From Bradyrhizobium elkanii WSM2783 (GTDB taxonomy: Bacteria; Pseudomonadota; Alphaproteobacteria; Rhizobiales; Xanthobacteraceae): 64,000 bases of DNA. The notes beneath the pieces were generated by a model, which saw only the letters and a list, made by a program, of their open reading frames with translations, searched no databases and was not told where the DNA came from. Positions 1-8,232 of this stretch are shown here, in pieces; within the stretch, counting starts at the first letter, position 1; each line of letters opens with the position of its first letter. The stretch is from assembly GCF_000472865.1 (NCBI RefSeq), contig NZ_AXAP01000044.1, positions 1 to 64,000 of the forward strand, given 5' to 3'. Both the position numbers and the translations under genes were made by a program.

Positions 1-85
1 CACCCGCGTCCACCGCATCTCACCGCAACGTTCGTGACGATCGCGACCCGCCCCTCATTCGGGTGAGACGCGCGGAGTTAAATCA

Positions 86-147
86 CTGATTTGCCCGACG
101 GCGAAAGCGGAATGTTTTTCGCGGCGTGAGTGGACAGGGCAAATCAG
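86..147. repeat. 11-bp inverted repeat before clc
   Basis: CTGATTTGCCC at 86-96 is repeated as its exact reverse complement at 137-147, with about 40 bases between. Similar 'TGATTTGCCC' palindromes are common as dispersed intergenic elements in Bradyrhizobium (from memory, not searched). The element overlaps the first codons of the longest ClC reading frame, so translation may begin downstream of it. Bases 1-85 show no recognisable gene. Confidence 0.5.
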
Positions 148-1590
148 ATTGAAATCGTTGAACAAATTTCCCTGACCGGAAATTCGCTCTTGCCGATTCC
201 CATTCGCCGGCGATTTCGGCCAAACTCGTTCCCTGAAACACATCGAAAGTTCGGCGCAACCGTGGACCATAAGCCCGACGATGAGCGATTAGTCGCAGAC
301 GAAGGTCGCAGCCTGCTGGGCCTCGTAGCGGCGGCCCTCGTCGTTGGGGCCGTCACCGGATGTGTCGGGGCGAACTTCCGCCTCTTGCTCGAGCAGGCCG
401 ATCGCTTGCGCGATGCGGTAATCGCCTGGGCGCATGGCCACGGCGTCTTGGGATTCCTGATTGTCGTGGGCGCATGCGCTGGTGCCACCTTGCTCGCGGC
501 GTGGATGGTGCGGCGGTTCTCGCCGCACGCGTCGGGCAGCGGTATTCCGCATGTGGAAGCCGTCCTGCACGGGCAGGTCCCGCCGGCTCCGTTTGGCCTG
601 GTGCCGGTGAAATTCATCGGCGGTATCCTGGCAATCGGCTCCGGCCTGGCGCTAGGCCGCGAGGGGCCGACCGTGCAGATGGGCGCAGGCATCGCGGTCT
701 TCACCGCGCGCATCTGCCGGCTCTGCTGGGCGGACGCACGCGTACTGCTGGCCGCGGGTGCCGGCGCTGGCCTGGCGACGGCCTTCAATGCGCCGATCGC
801 TGGGCTCGCCTTCATACTCGAGGAGCTGATGCACAAATTCGACCGCCGCGTCGCTGTCGCGGCCCTCGCCACGCTGGCAACGGCGATCCCGGTTGCACGG
901 CTGTTTATCGGCGACGCGCCCGATTTCCAGATCATTCCGCTGAACACTCCGAGCGCGGTATCCGCGCCGCTGTTCCTTGCGCTGGGGGCCGTCGCGGGCC
1001 TGCTCGCCGTTGCTTACAATCGCACGCTGCTTGCGTTCATCGCAGCTAGCGACCGGTTCGCGCGGCTGCCGATCGAGCTCCGAGCCGGATTGATCGGCGC
1101 AAGCGTCGGCATATTGGCCTGGTTTGCGCCCGAGCTGGTCGGGGGCGGAGATCAGATCACGCAGCGCACGCTGATCGGCCAGGATAGTCTTGCGATCGTC
1201 GCCTCCGCATTCCTGATCCGCTTCGGGCTGGGCGCGATATCATACGCCGCCGGCACGCCCGGCGGACTCTTCGCCCCTCTGCTGGTGCTGGGAGCCCAGT
1301 CGGGGCTGCTGTTCGGAGCAGCCTGCCGCCTTGTATTTCCGGAACTCGCGATCGAGCCGCATGCATTTGCGCTAGTGGGCATGGCCGCCTTCTTCGCGGG
1401 CGTGGTACGGGCGCCGGTGACCGGCATCGTTCTCGTCGCCGAGATGACGGGCAACGTGACGATGCTGCTGCCGATGCTCGGCGCCTGCTTCGTAGCGATG
1501 CTGCTGCCTCCGCTGCTGCACAATCCACCGATCTACGATTCCTTGCGCGAACGGACACTGCGCCTCGAGCAGCAGATCAGACGGGAATGA
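130..1590 (+). CDS. ClC-family chloride channel / H+-Cl- antiporter
   Basis: Polytopic inner-membrane protein of the ClC family, moving chloride either passively or in exchange for protons. The three anion-pathway signatures are present in order: GSGIP near residue 135, GREGP near residue 177 with the gating glutamate, and GGLFAP near residue 377. The stretch FILEELMHKF matches the region of the internal proton glutamate of E. coli ClC (IIEEMRPQF), which favours an H+/Cl- antiporter over a pure channel. No C-terminal CBS domains follow; the protein ends soon after the last helices. The longest frame opens with GTG at 130 inside an inverted repeat and would add about 60 hydrophilic residues before the first helix. 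GTG at 262 is a reasonable alternative start. The gene is monocistronic and converges on mobA. Confidence 0.88.
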   Translation: MDRANQIEIVEQISLTGNSLLPIPIRRRFRPNSFPETHRKFGATVDHKPDDERLVADEGRSLLGLVAAALVVGAVTGCVGANFRLLLEQADRLRDAVIAWAHGHGVLGFLIVVGACAGATLLAAWMVRRFSPHASGSGIPHVEAVLHGQVPPAPFGLVPVKFIGGILAIGSGLALGREGPTVQMGAGIAVFTARICRLCWADARVLLAAGAGAGLATAFNAPIAGLAFILEELMHKFDRRVAVAALATLATAIPVARLFIGDAPDFQIIPLNTPSAVSAPLFLALGAVAGLLAVAYNRTLLAFIAASDRFARLPIELRAGLIGASVGILAWFAPELVGGGDQITQRTLIGQDSLAIVASAFLIRFGLGAISYAAGTPGGLFAPLLVLGAQSGLLFGAACRLVFPELAIEPHAFALVGMAAFFAGVVRAPVTGIVLVAEMTGNVTMLLPMLGACFVAMLLPPLLHNPPIYDSLRERTLRLEQQIRRE

Positions 1591-1619
1591 GCGGGTGGAG
1601 GGCGGTCGCGGAAATGCCT

Positions 1620-1750
1620 CCGTCATTCCGGAGCGATGCGATAGCATCGAGCCCGGAATCCATTTCACCACCAGCTCATGCGGCCCGATGGATTCTCTGA
1701 TGTGCAATTGCACATCAGAGCTCGCGCCAAGAGGCGCGCCCCGGAATGAC
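1620..1750. repeat. Palindromic intergenic repeat, possible bidirectional terminator
   Basis: The element is bounded by CGTCATTCCGG (1621-1631) and CCGGAATGAC (1741-1750), which are inverted. Inside it is a perfect 26-bp palindrome at 1695-1720 centred on CAATTG, and then GCGCC-aaga-GGCGC. It lies between the convergent clc and mobA genes, where such a structure could stop transcription from both sides. Elements with these ends are a common dispersed class in Bradyrhizobium genomes; that is recalled, not searched. Confidence 0.6.
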
Positions 1751-1757
1751 AGCAGTG

Positions 1758-2384
1758 TCAGTCGTGTGCTGCATCCACTGCCGCGAGCCGTTCGGCCTCG
1801 GCGATATCCTCGACCGTGTTCGCATTGAAGAAGGGGTCGAGCGGCTCGGTCGGCCAGCTCACGGTGGCGAGCCTGTAGCGGGCGGTCCAGCGGTCGATCT
1901 TCCTGACGTCCTCGACGACAAGGGCGTGGCGGAGTTCGTCGCGCAGCGACACGCTCCATAGTCCGATCACCGGATGCGACTGATCGCCCGAGGCCGCTAC
2001 GGCGAGTTGCGCGTTCTCCTTCACCAGCGCGTCGTGCAGGCGCGAGACCAGGTCGCGCGGCAAGAACGGGCAGTCGCCGGCGGCGCTCAGGATCAGCGAT
2101 ACACCGGGCCGGTTTGCCGCCATCCAGTCCAGCGCCGCCAGGATGCCGGCGAGGGGCCCTGGGAAATCGGCGACGCTGTCGGCGATGACGGGCAATCCGA
2201 ACGCGGCGAAGCGGGCGGGATCGCCATTGGCGTTGAGGATGAGGCCGTCGCATTGCGGCGCCAGCCGTTCGATGACGCGCTCCAAAATGGTGCGGCCGCC
2301 GATCGTGCGCATCGGCTTGTCGCCGCCGCCCATCCGCCGCGAGAGGCCGCCGGCCAACAGGACGCCTGGAATGCTAGTCGTCAC
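1758..2384 (-). CDS. mobA: Molybdenum cofactor guanylyltransferase MobA
   Basis: Cytoplasmic enzyme that transfers GMP from GTP to molybdopterin, giving the guanine dinucleotide cofactor used by formate dehydrogenases. The N-terminus carries the nucleotidyltransferase signature GVLLAGGLSRRMGG and the downstream DKP typical of MobA. The length of about 208 aa matches the family. The chosen start is GTG at 2384 (VTTSIPG), because this puts the GTP-binding loop 8 residues in, as usual. The longer frame from 2429 would add a basic tail read out of the fdhD end. The gene overlaps the 3' end of fdhD by 11 bp, so the two are translationally coupled and probably co-transcribed. The context ties it to the formate dehydrogenase encoded 6-10 kb away. 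Confidence 0.92.
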   Translation of the reverse strand: MTTSIPGVLLAGGLSRRMGGGDKPMRTIGGRTILERVIERLAPQCDGLILNANGDPARFAAFGLPVIADSVADFPGPLAGILAALDWMAANRPGVSLILSAAGDCPFLPRDLVSRLHDALVKENAQLAVAASGDQSHPVIGLWSVSLRDELRHALVVEDVRKIDRWTARYRLATVSWPTEPLDPFFNANTVEDIAEAERLAAVDAAHD

Positions 2385-3264
2385 GCGCTTCGCCCTTGCG
2401 CTTGTGCTTGGCGGATTCTTCCTCGACATAGTCGAGGTTCTGGTCGAACACGATGCGCTCCTGGCCTGACAGCGCGATGAAACGCTTGCCGCGCGTGCGT
2501 CCGATCAGTGTCAGGCCGACCTGCCGCGCGAGTTCGACGCCCCAGGCGGTGAAGCCCGAGCGTGACACCAGAATTGGAATGCCCATCCGCACCGTCTTGA
2601 TCACCATCTCCGAGGTCAGCCGCCCCGTGGTGTAGAGGATCTTGTCGCCGGGGTCGACGCCGTGGCGATAGATCCAGCCTGCGATCTTGTCGACGGCATT
2701 GTGCCGGCCGACATCCTCGGTGTAGCAGATCGGCGTGCCCTCCTTGCACAAGACGCAGCCATGGATCGCGCCGGCTTCGAGATAGAGCGAGGGCATGGTG
2801 TTGATCGCATGCGTCATCTGGTAGAGCCAGGAGGTGCGCAATTCCGCCTTCGGCAGCGCCACGCTCTCGACCGCCTCCAGGAGATCGCCGAAAGCCGTGC
2901 CCTGGGCGCAGCCCGAGGTCTGGGTGCGCTTCTTCAGCTTCTGCTCGAAATTGGTATGATGCTCGGTGCGCACGACCACCACCTGCAGATCGTCGTGATA
3001 TTCGACCTCGGTGACGACGTCGTCGTATTTGAGCATGTTCTGGTTGAGGAGATAGCCGAGCGCGAGATATTCGGGGTAGTCGCCGATCGTCATCATGGTG
3101 ACGATCTCCTGCGCGTTCAGGTACAGCGTCAGCGGGCGCTCCATCGGCACCTTGATCTCGACGCTGGCGCCGGTCTGGTCTGTCCCGGTCACGCGCTCCG
3201 TCAGGCGCGGGTCGTCCGGGTTGGGGACGATCAGGGGAACGGGCGGTTTATCGATCCTCATCAT
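2374..3264 (-). CDS. fdhD: Formate dehydrogenase accessory sulfurtransferase FdhD
   Basis: FdhD carries sulfur from a cysteine desulfurase to the molybdenum cofactor before its insertion into formate dehydrogenase; without it the enzyme is inactive. The conserved CxxC of the family is visible as GCVLCKEG near residue 167, followed by the family block EDVGRHNAVDKI and the C-terminal SRSGFTAWG. The length of 296 aa is normal. It is first in a leftward pair with mobA, which starts inside its 3' end. A tusA-like sulfur carrier gene and the formate dehydrogenase genes lie nearby on the other strand, so all parts of the sulfuration route are local. Confidence 0.95.
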   Translation of the reverse strand: MMRIDKPPVPLIVPNPDDPRLTERVTGTDQTGASVEIKVPMERPLTLYLNAQEIVTMMTIGDYPEYLALGYLLNQNMLKYDDVVTEVEYHDDLQVVVVRTEHHTNFEQKLKKRTQTSGCAQGTAFGDLLEAVESVALPKAELRTSWLYQMTHAINTMPSLYLEAGAIHGCVLCKEGTPICYTEDVGRHNAVDKIAGWIYRHGVDPGDKILYTTGRLTSEMVIKTVRMGIPILVSRSGFTAWGVELARQVGLTLIGRTRGKRFIALSGQERIVFDQNLDYVEEESAKHKRKGEARDD

Positions 3265-3370
3265 GGCGATCAGGTTAGCATGACTTTCCCTGCCATCCGA
3301 TATAAAGCACGAGACGACATTGCCTAGGGCATGATGCCATTTGGTTGGATCGGAAGCGAGTTCACTTCAC

Positions 3371-3525
3371 CTCTCCCGCTTGCGGGGGAGGTCGGCGCAC
3401 CCGGATCGGCGCTTCGCGCCGTCCGAGTACAGGCTCCGCGCCGGGTGGGGGCTCTCTCCACACGCTCGGACAGCGTGAATTGTGGAGAGAGCCCCCACCC
3501 CAGCCCTTCCCCGCAAGCGGGAGAG
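3371..3525. repeat. Large nested palindromic repeat between fdhD and mobB
   Basis: There are two nested perfect inverted repeats: outer 17-bp arms at 3371-3387 and 3509-3525 (CTCTCCCGCTTGCGGGG and complement), and inner 20-bp arms at 3443-3462 and 3481-3500. The inner loop itself contains ACGCT-cggac-AGCGT. A shorter relative of the outer arm recurs at 33861-33878. The element sits in the divergent intergenic region of fdhD and mobB, where RNA made from either strand would fold strongly. Outside it, 3328-3340 (GGCATGATGCC region) and TCATGCTCTAG near 3568-3578 look like halves of a second repeat class. Confidence 0.7.
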
Positions 3526-3611
3526 GGAGCGCAGCGCGCATCGCGGACGCAGTTCGACCTGATCTCGTCATGCTCTAGCTAGCCGATTCCGGCAGGTATT
3601 CGGAGAATGGA

Positions 3612-4133
3612 ATGAAAGTGATCGGACTCGCAGGCTGGAGCGGCGCCGGCAAGACCACCTTGCTGTCGCGCGTGATTCCGCATCTGCTGGGGCAGGGCCT
3701 GCGCGTGTCCGTGATAAAGCATGCCCATCACGAGTTCGACGTCGACGTGCCCGGCAAGGATTCCTGGGTGCACCGCCAGGCGGGCGCGACCGAGGTGCTG
3801 GTCTCCTCAAGCCGGCGCTGGGCCTTGATGCATGAGCTGCGCGGCGCCGGCGAGCCGCGGCTGGCCGAGCTGCTCGCCAAGATGTCGCAGGTCGATCTCG
3901 TCGTGGTCGAAGGCTTCAAGCGCGAGCCGCTGCGCAAGATCGAGGTGCATCGTGCCGTCAACAACAAGCCGCTGCTGTTCCCCGATGATCCCGGCATTGT
4001 CGGGATCGCGACGGATGCGACGATTGAAACCCGGCTGCCGACCGCCCACCTCGATGATGTCACCGCCGTTGCCGCCATGATGCAGCGCGCCGCTGTTGCG
4101 GTGGACGAAATCCTGGCGAAGAGCGAGACCTGA
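3612..4133 (+). CDS. mobB: Molybdopterin-guanine dinucleotide biosynthesis adaptor MobB
   Basis: MobB is a small P-loop GTPase-like partner of MobA that binds the guanine dinucleotide cofactor. The first 20 residues hold the Walker A loop GWSGAGKTTL, and the family histidine-rich segment KHAHHEFDVD and the Walker-B-like DLVVVEGFK follow. The length of 173 aa fits the family. It starts at ATG 3612 after GGAGAATGG and stops one base before the moeA start (TGA A ATG). mobB, moeA and the tusA-like gene therefore form one rightward operon. mobA and mobB are on opposite strands here, not fused or adjacent as in enterics. Confidence 0.93.
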   Translation: MKVIGLAGWSGAGKTTLLSRVIPHLLGQGLRVSVIKHAHHEFDVDVPGKDSWVHRQAGATEVLVSSSRRWALMHELRGAGEPRLAELLAKMSQVDLVVVEGFKREPLRKIEVHRAVNNKPLLFPDDPGIVGIATDATIETRLPTAHLDDVTAVAAMMQRAAVAVDEILAKSET

Positions 4134-4134
4134 A

Positions 4135-5388
4135 ATGGCGCAACTGTCCGACGATTGCTTTGCCTTCAGCGGGCCGATGATGTCGGTCGGTGAGGCCGTG
4201 CGCCTGATCGCGACTCGGGTGACGGCGATAGCCGATATCGAGACCGTCGCGCTCGCGGAGGCCGACGGGCGCATCCTCGCCAATGAGATTTTAGCGCCGT
4301 TGCCGCTGCCGCCTTTCACCAATTCCGCCGTCGATGGCTATGCGGTCGCAAGCCGCGATCTTCCCACAGGTTCGGAACAGGCGTTTCCCATCAGCGGACG
4401 GGTGCAGGCGGGCGCCGCGGCGAATGCGCCGATCGAGCGCGGTCATGCTGTGCGCATCTTCACGGGCGCGCCGATGCCTGACGGTGCCGACACCGTGTTC
4501 ATGCAGGAGGACGTCCGCGTCGAGGGCGACAAGGTCGTGTTGCCCGCCGGCCTGAAGCCGGGCGCCAATGTGCGGCCGGCCGGCGAGGACATCCCGCTCG
4601 GCCACGCCGCGTTGCAGGTTGGAAAGCGGCTGCAGCCGCAGCATGTCGCGCTGGCCGCCGCGTTCGGTCTTGTCAGGCTCGAGGTGATCAGGCGGATCCG
4701 CGTCGCGGTGTTCTCGACCGGCGATGAGCTGGTTTCTCCCGGCGAGCGCCGCGCCGGGCCGCAGCTTTTCGATTCCAATCGCGTCATGCTGATGGCGATG
4801 CTGCGGCGACTTGGCTGCGAGGTCAGTGACCTCGGCATTCTGCGCGACGAGCCTGCGAGCCTCGCACGCGCGCTGAAGGACGTCGCAGGCCAGCACGATC
4901 TGATCCTCACCACCGGCGGCGTCTCAACTGGTGAGGAGGATCACGTCAAGGCCGGCGTCGAGAGCGTCGGCCGCCTGGTGCTGTGGCGGATGGCGATCAA
5001 GCCGGGGCGTCCGGTCGCGATGGGCATCATCGGCGGCACGCCGTTCATCGGCCTGCCGGGCAATCCCGTCGCGAGCTTCGTCACCTTCGTTCACGTGGTG
5101 CGGCCAACCATCCTGGCGCTGTCCGGCGGCGCGCCGGAGCCGCTGGTGCCGATGCCGGTGCGGGCCGGCTTCACCTACAAGAAGAAGGTCGGGCGCCGCG
5201 AATATGTCCGCGTCAATCTGCGTAAAGCGCCGGATGGTATGCTCGAAGCGATCAAGTTTCCGCGCGAGGGCGCGGGGCTGTTGTCGTCGCTGGTCGACAC
5301 CGATGGCCTGGTCGAGCTTGGCGAACACATCACACACGTCGAGCCCGGCCAGACCGTCGGATTCCTGTCCTATGCAAGCCTGATCTGA
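4135..5388 (+). CDS. moeA: Molybdopterin molybdenumtransferase MoeA
   Basis: MoeA inserts molybdate (or tungstate) into adenylylated molybdopterin. Recognisable segments are NSAVDGYAV near residue 63, the GEDIPLG block, the MoaB/Mog-like TTGGVSTGEEDHV (FDSN upstream) and the GLPGNPVASFV motif near residue 309, followed by the small C-terminal domain. From ATG 4135 the protein is 417 aa, the normal length. This start follows the mobB stop by one base; a longer frame from 4096 would overlap mobB by 38 bases. It is the second gene of the mobB-moeA-tusA-like operon that serves the downstream formate dehydrogenase. Confidence 0.95.
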   Translation: MAQLSDDCFAFSGPMMSVGEAVRLIATRVTAIADIETVALAEADGRILANEILAPLPLPPFTNSAVDGYAVASRDLPTGSEQAFPISGRVQAGAAANAPIERGHAVRIFTGAPMPDGADTVFMQEDVRVEGDKVVLPAGLKPGANVRPAGEDIPLGHAALQVGKRLQPQHVALAAAFGLVRLEVIRRIRVAVFSTGDELVSPGERRAGPQLFDSNRVMLMAMLRRLGCEVSDLGILRDEPASLARALKDVAGQHDLILTTGGVSTGEEDHVKAGVESVGRLVLWRMAIKPGRPVAMGIIGGTPFIGLPGNPVASFVTFVHVVRPTILALSGGAPEPLVPMPVRAGFTYKKKVGRREYVRVNLRKAPDGMLEAIKFPREGAGLLSSLVDTDGLVELGEHITHVEPGQTVGFLSYASLI

Positions 5389-5440
5389 AGCCTTCGCGTA
5401 GCGATTGACGCTGTGCGAATGCTTCGCCATGGTCGGAAAC

Positions 5441-5713
5441 ATGACGACGACAAAACTCGATCTCACCGGTCTCAAATGTCCGCTGCCCGCGCTCAAGACG
5501 CGCAAGGCACTGAAGGCGGTCAAGCCGGGTGATTTTCTCGAAGTGCTCTGCACCGATCCATTGTCGGTGATCGATATCCCGAACCTGATCCGCGAGACCG
5601 GCGACAAGGTCGAGATCACCGAGCGGAGCGAGAGCCGCATCGTGTTTTTGATCGAGAAGACAAATGGGACGATAGAGAAAATCAATGATGCCTCGTCCGC
5701 ATCGCAACAATAG
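5441..5713 (+). CDS. TusA/SirA-family sulfur carrier
   Basis: Small (90 aa from ATG 5441) cytoplasmic sulfur-relay protein. The family active-site motif CPLP follows LDLTGLK at residues 5-11, and the rest fits the TusA fold, with the typical GDFLEVLCTDP strand. In E. coli TusA hands sulfur onward for tRNA thiolation and also supports the sulfur supply for molybdenum cofactor and FdhD-dependent formate dehydrogenase. Its place directly after moeA, with fdhD close by, argues for a cofactor-dedicated role (inference). In-frame ATG codons at 5405 and 5429 lie upstream, but 5441 begins where family members usually do. It is the last gene of the mobB operon. Confidence 0.88.
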   Translation: MTTTKLDLTGLKCPLPALKTRKALKAVKPGDFLEVLCTDPLSVIDIPNLIRETGDKVEITERSESRIVFLIEKTNGTIEKINDASSASQQ

Positions 5714-5794
5714 CCGTGCGCTGCAATAATCGCTCTGGTTGATACCTACCTTTTTCCTATCGACACATTTTAGCCCTTCTGTCCCAATTGAACC

Positions 5795-5842
5795 TCTCCG
5801 CGGTGTCGCGGAGATCAACGACGCTCGGGCTACACACGAGCG
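5795..5842. terminator. Tandem hairpins downstream of the tusA-like gene
   Basis: A perfect stem TCTCCGCG-gtgt-CGCGGAGA (5795-5814) is followed by CGCTCG-ggctacaca-CGAGCG (5822-5842). Neither is followed by a clear T run, so intrinsic termination is only possible, not shown. They fall in the 342-bp gap 5714-6055 before the transporter gene; no further gene was recognised in that gap. Confidence 0.35.
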
Positions 5843-6055
5843 ACTCCGGGCGGGGCACGTCTTCATTTATCAGGTTGGCGCCGTCACTGAGCATATTGTG
5901 TCGCGTCGGGGGTTGGGAATTCCGAAAAGCGCTTGATGATCTCTGGCGCACAGAAAGAAGTCGTGGAGCGGCAGCGCCGGTTTCCGCGACGACAATTTGG
6001 TTGGGTCAACGAAAGCGAGCACGCTCGATTGAAGAGCGGCCGCAGGGAGGATCGG

Positions 6056-7711
6056 ATGACGACGATTAGCAGCACCGGCAATGTGGCCGGCGCGGGGCTT
6101 GGTTTCCTCGACAAGGAGCACACGATTGCGACGGCCGGCTTCAACCGTTGGCTGGTGCCGCCGGCCGCACTCTGCATCCATCTGTGCATCGGCATGGCTT
6201 ACGGCTTCTCGGTGTTCTGGCTGCCGCTCTCGCGCGCGATCGGATTGAATGCGCCGAAGGCCTGCCCCGACATCTCGCTGTGGCAGGAATTGTTCACCAC
6301 CACCTGCGACTGGAAGGTGGCGAGCCTGGGGTGGATGTACACCCTGTTCTTCGTGCTGCTCGGCGTCTCCGCCGCGATCTGGGGCGGCTGGCTCGAACGC
6401 GTCGGTCCGCGCAAGGCCGGCTTCGTCGCGGCACTGTGCTGGGCCGGCGGACTCGTGATCGGCGCGCTCGGCGTCTACATCCATCAGCTCTGGCTGATGT
6501 GGCTGGGCGCCGGCGTGATCGGCGGAGTCGGCCTCGGGCTCGGCTATATCTCGCCGGTGTCGACATTGGTGAAATGGTTTCCCGATCGCCGCGGCATGGC
6601 GACCGGCATGGCCATCATGGGGTTCGGCGGCGGCGCCATGATCGGCGCGCCGCTTGCGAACCTCTTGATGAACTATTTCAAGACACCGACCTCGGTCGGC
6701 GTCTGGGAAACCTTCCTGGCGATGGGCGTGATCTATTTCGTGTTCATGATGATCGGCGCCTTCCGCTATCGCATTCCGCCGACAGGCTGGCAGCCTGAGG
6801 GCTGGACGCCGCCGGCCAAGGCCAACAAGATGATCTCGACCAACAACGTCCATCTCAAGGACGCGCACAAGACCCCGCAATTCTGGCTGATCTGGTGGGT
6901 GCTCTGCCTCAACGTGTCAGCAGGCATCGGCGTGATCGGCATGGCCTCGCCGATGCTGCAGGAGATCTTTGGCGGCAAATTGATCGGGCTGCCTACCATG
7001 GGCTTCAACCAGCTTGATGCGTCGCAGAAGGCGCAGATCGCCGGCATCGCGGCAGGCTTCGCCGGGCTCCTGTCGCTGTTCAACATCGGCGGCCGTTTCT
7101 TCTGGGCGTCGCTGTCGGACAAGATCGGGCGCAAGAACACTTACTATACGTTCTTCCTGCTCGGCATTGCGCTCTATGCGCTGGCGCCGACCTTCGCGGC
7201 GATGGGCTCGAAACTTCTGTTCGTGCTCGGCTTCGGCATCATCCTGTCGATGTATGGCGGCGGCTTTGCGACCGTGCCGGCGTATCTCGCCGACATGTTC
7301 GGAACGCAGTTCGTGGGCGCCATTCACGGCCGGCTGCTGACGGCGTGGTCGACCGCCGGCATCATCGGCCCGGTCGTCGTGAACTATATCCGCGAGTTCC
7401 AACTCGCTGCCGGCGTTCCGCGCGACCAGCTCTACAACACCACGATGTACATCCTCTGCGCCATGCTGATCGCGGGCCTGATCTGCAACTACCTGGTCAA
7501 GCCGGTCGATGCGAAGTGGCACATGAGCGAGGCGGAAGTGGCAAAACTGCAGGCGGCGAGCGCGAGTGCGGATGCGGCCGGTCCGCATGGTTCCTACGGC
7601 ATCGGGTTCGGCGGACTGGATGCCAAGGCCGCGCTGTTCTGGGCCTTTGTCGGCATTCCCCTGGCTTGGGGCGTCTGGAAGACGCTGGAGAGCGCGGTCA
7701 AGATCTTCTGA
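6056..7711 (+). CDS. Oxalate/formate antiporter-family MFS transporter
   Basis: A 12-helix major facilitator of about 551 aa, similar to OxlT-type oxalate:formate exchangers. Seen in the sequence are hydrophobic helices throughout, the MFS A-loop block GGWLERVGPRKAGF near residue 115, the equivalent mid-protein block SDKIGRKNTYYT and the opening helix PAALCIHLCIGMAYGFSVFW. An insertion with DISLWQELFTTTCDWK between helices 1 and 2 is typical of this subfamily. ATG 6056 was chosen because GCAGGGAGG lies 6 bases upstream; an in-frame ATG at 5933 would add a basic tail with no ribosome site. The position between cofactor genes and formate dehydrogenase genes suggests uptake of oxalate or formate as substrate; the actual solute is inferred. 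Confidence 0.85.
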   Translation: MTTISSTGNVAGAGLGFLDKEHTIATAGFNRWLVPPAALCIHLCIGMAYGFSVFWLPLSRAIGLNAPKACPDISLWQELFTTTCDWKVASLGWMYTLFFVLLGVSAAIWGGWLERVGPRKAGFVAALCWAGGLVIGALGVYIHQLWLMWLGAGVIGGVGLGLGYISPVSTLVKWFPDRRGMATGMAIMGFGGGAMIGAPLANLLMNYFKTPTSVGVWETFLAMGVIYFVFMMIGAFRYRIPPTGWQPEGWTPPAKANKMISTNNVHLKDAHKTPQFWLIWWVLCLNVSAGIGVIGMASPMLQEIFGGKLIGLPTMGFNQLDASQKAQIAGIAAGFAGLLSLFNIGGRFFWASLSDKIGRKNTYYTFFLLGIALYALAPTFAAMGSKLLFVLGFGIILSMYGGGFATVPAYLADMFGTQFVGAIHGRLLTAWSTAGIIGPVVVNYIREFQLAAGVPRDQLYNTTMYILCAMLIAGLICNYLVKPVDAKWHMSEAEVAKLQAASASADAAGPHGSYGIGFGGLDAKAALFWAFVGIPLAWGVWKTLESAVKIF

Positions 7712-7799
7712 TCGAGCTTGGCGCCGCGGGCGATGCTTCTCGCTCGCGGCGCCTTTTGCCGTCCATTCATTTCAACGAATAGAACAAGGAATTTTCTCG

Positions 7800-8072
7800 A
7801 TGTTTCGTATCGGAACTGGCGCCGTCGCCGCGCTGTTGATTACGAGTCTGCTGACTACGGCTTCGGCCCAACCCGCGCCTTCCGCGCCTGCTGCTTCGAG
7901 CGAGGCGAAGCCTTCCAGGGCGAAGCTGACGGCGCAAAAGCTAAAGGACATGAAGGCGAAATGGAGCGCCAACAGGGGCAAGCTGAAGGCGTGCCGGCAG
8001 GAGGTCAAAGCCAAGGGATTGGCGGGAGACGACCGCTGGTTCTACATCGAGGACTGCATGGGCAAGACGTGA
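7800..8072 (+). CDS. Small exported PsiF-repeat-like protein
   Basis: A 90-aa protein starting at ATG 7800 after AAGGAATTTTCTCG. Residues 1-23 form a signal peptide (hydrophobic AAVAALLI segment, cleavage plausible after ASAQP). An alanine/proline/serine linker follows, then a lysine-rich helix. The C-terminus has LKACRQEVKAKGL, GDDRW and the second cysteine in EDCMGK. This resembles the PsiF repeat, whose core is KACNxxAxxKxLxGxxRxxFMxxCL. The function of PsiF-like proteins is unknown. It sits between the transporter and the formate dehydrogenase genes; co-transcription with the transporter is possible (88-bp gap). Confidence 0.75.
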   Translation: MFRIGTGAVAALLITSLLTTASAQPAPSAPAASSEAKPSRAKLTAQKLKDMKAKWSANRGKLKACRQEVKAKGLAGDDRWFYIEDCMGKT

Positions 8073-8104
8073 GGATAGGCTTGCCGCTGGGAAACGGGGC
8101 TGGG

Positions 8105-8126
8105 GGGCATGCGTGGCGGCATGCCC
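8105..8126. terminator. Hairpin after PsiF-like gene
   Basis: GGGCATG-cgtggcgg-CATGCCC is a perfect 7-bp stem with an 8-base loop, 33 bases after the stop codon. It lacks a following T tract, so it may be a weak terminator or an mRNA 3' end. Confidence 0.3.
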
Positions 8127-8158
8127 TTAAATGCTTCTTCGGACGCGATAATTTTCTC

Positions 8159-8189
8159 TTGGCATTGGTCTTGGCATCTGGCATGCCAA
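8159..8189 (+). promoter_or_regulatory. Candidate operator before formate dehydrogenase genes
   Basis: Three copies of one 7-mer in a row: TTGGCAT (8159-8165), TTGGCAT (8171-8177) and its inverted form ATGCCAA (8183-8189), each separated by exactly 5 bases, so the half-sites repeat every 12 bases. The last two form a perfect TTGGCAT-N5-ATGCCAA palindrome. The array ends 43 bases before the start codon of the formate dehydrogenase beta subunit. Such an arrangement suits a dimeric regulator such as a LysR-type protein, but no regulator gene is adjacent, so the binder is unknown. Confidence 0.45.
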
Positions 8190-8232
8190 AGATTAGAGTT
8201 GATCTAAAGAGCGGTAAAAACGAGATGCTTCA

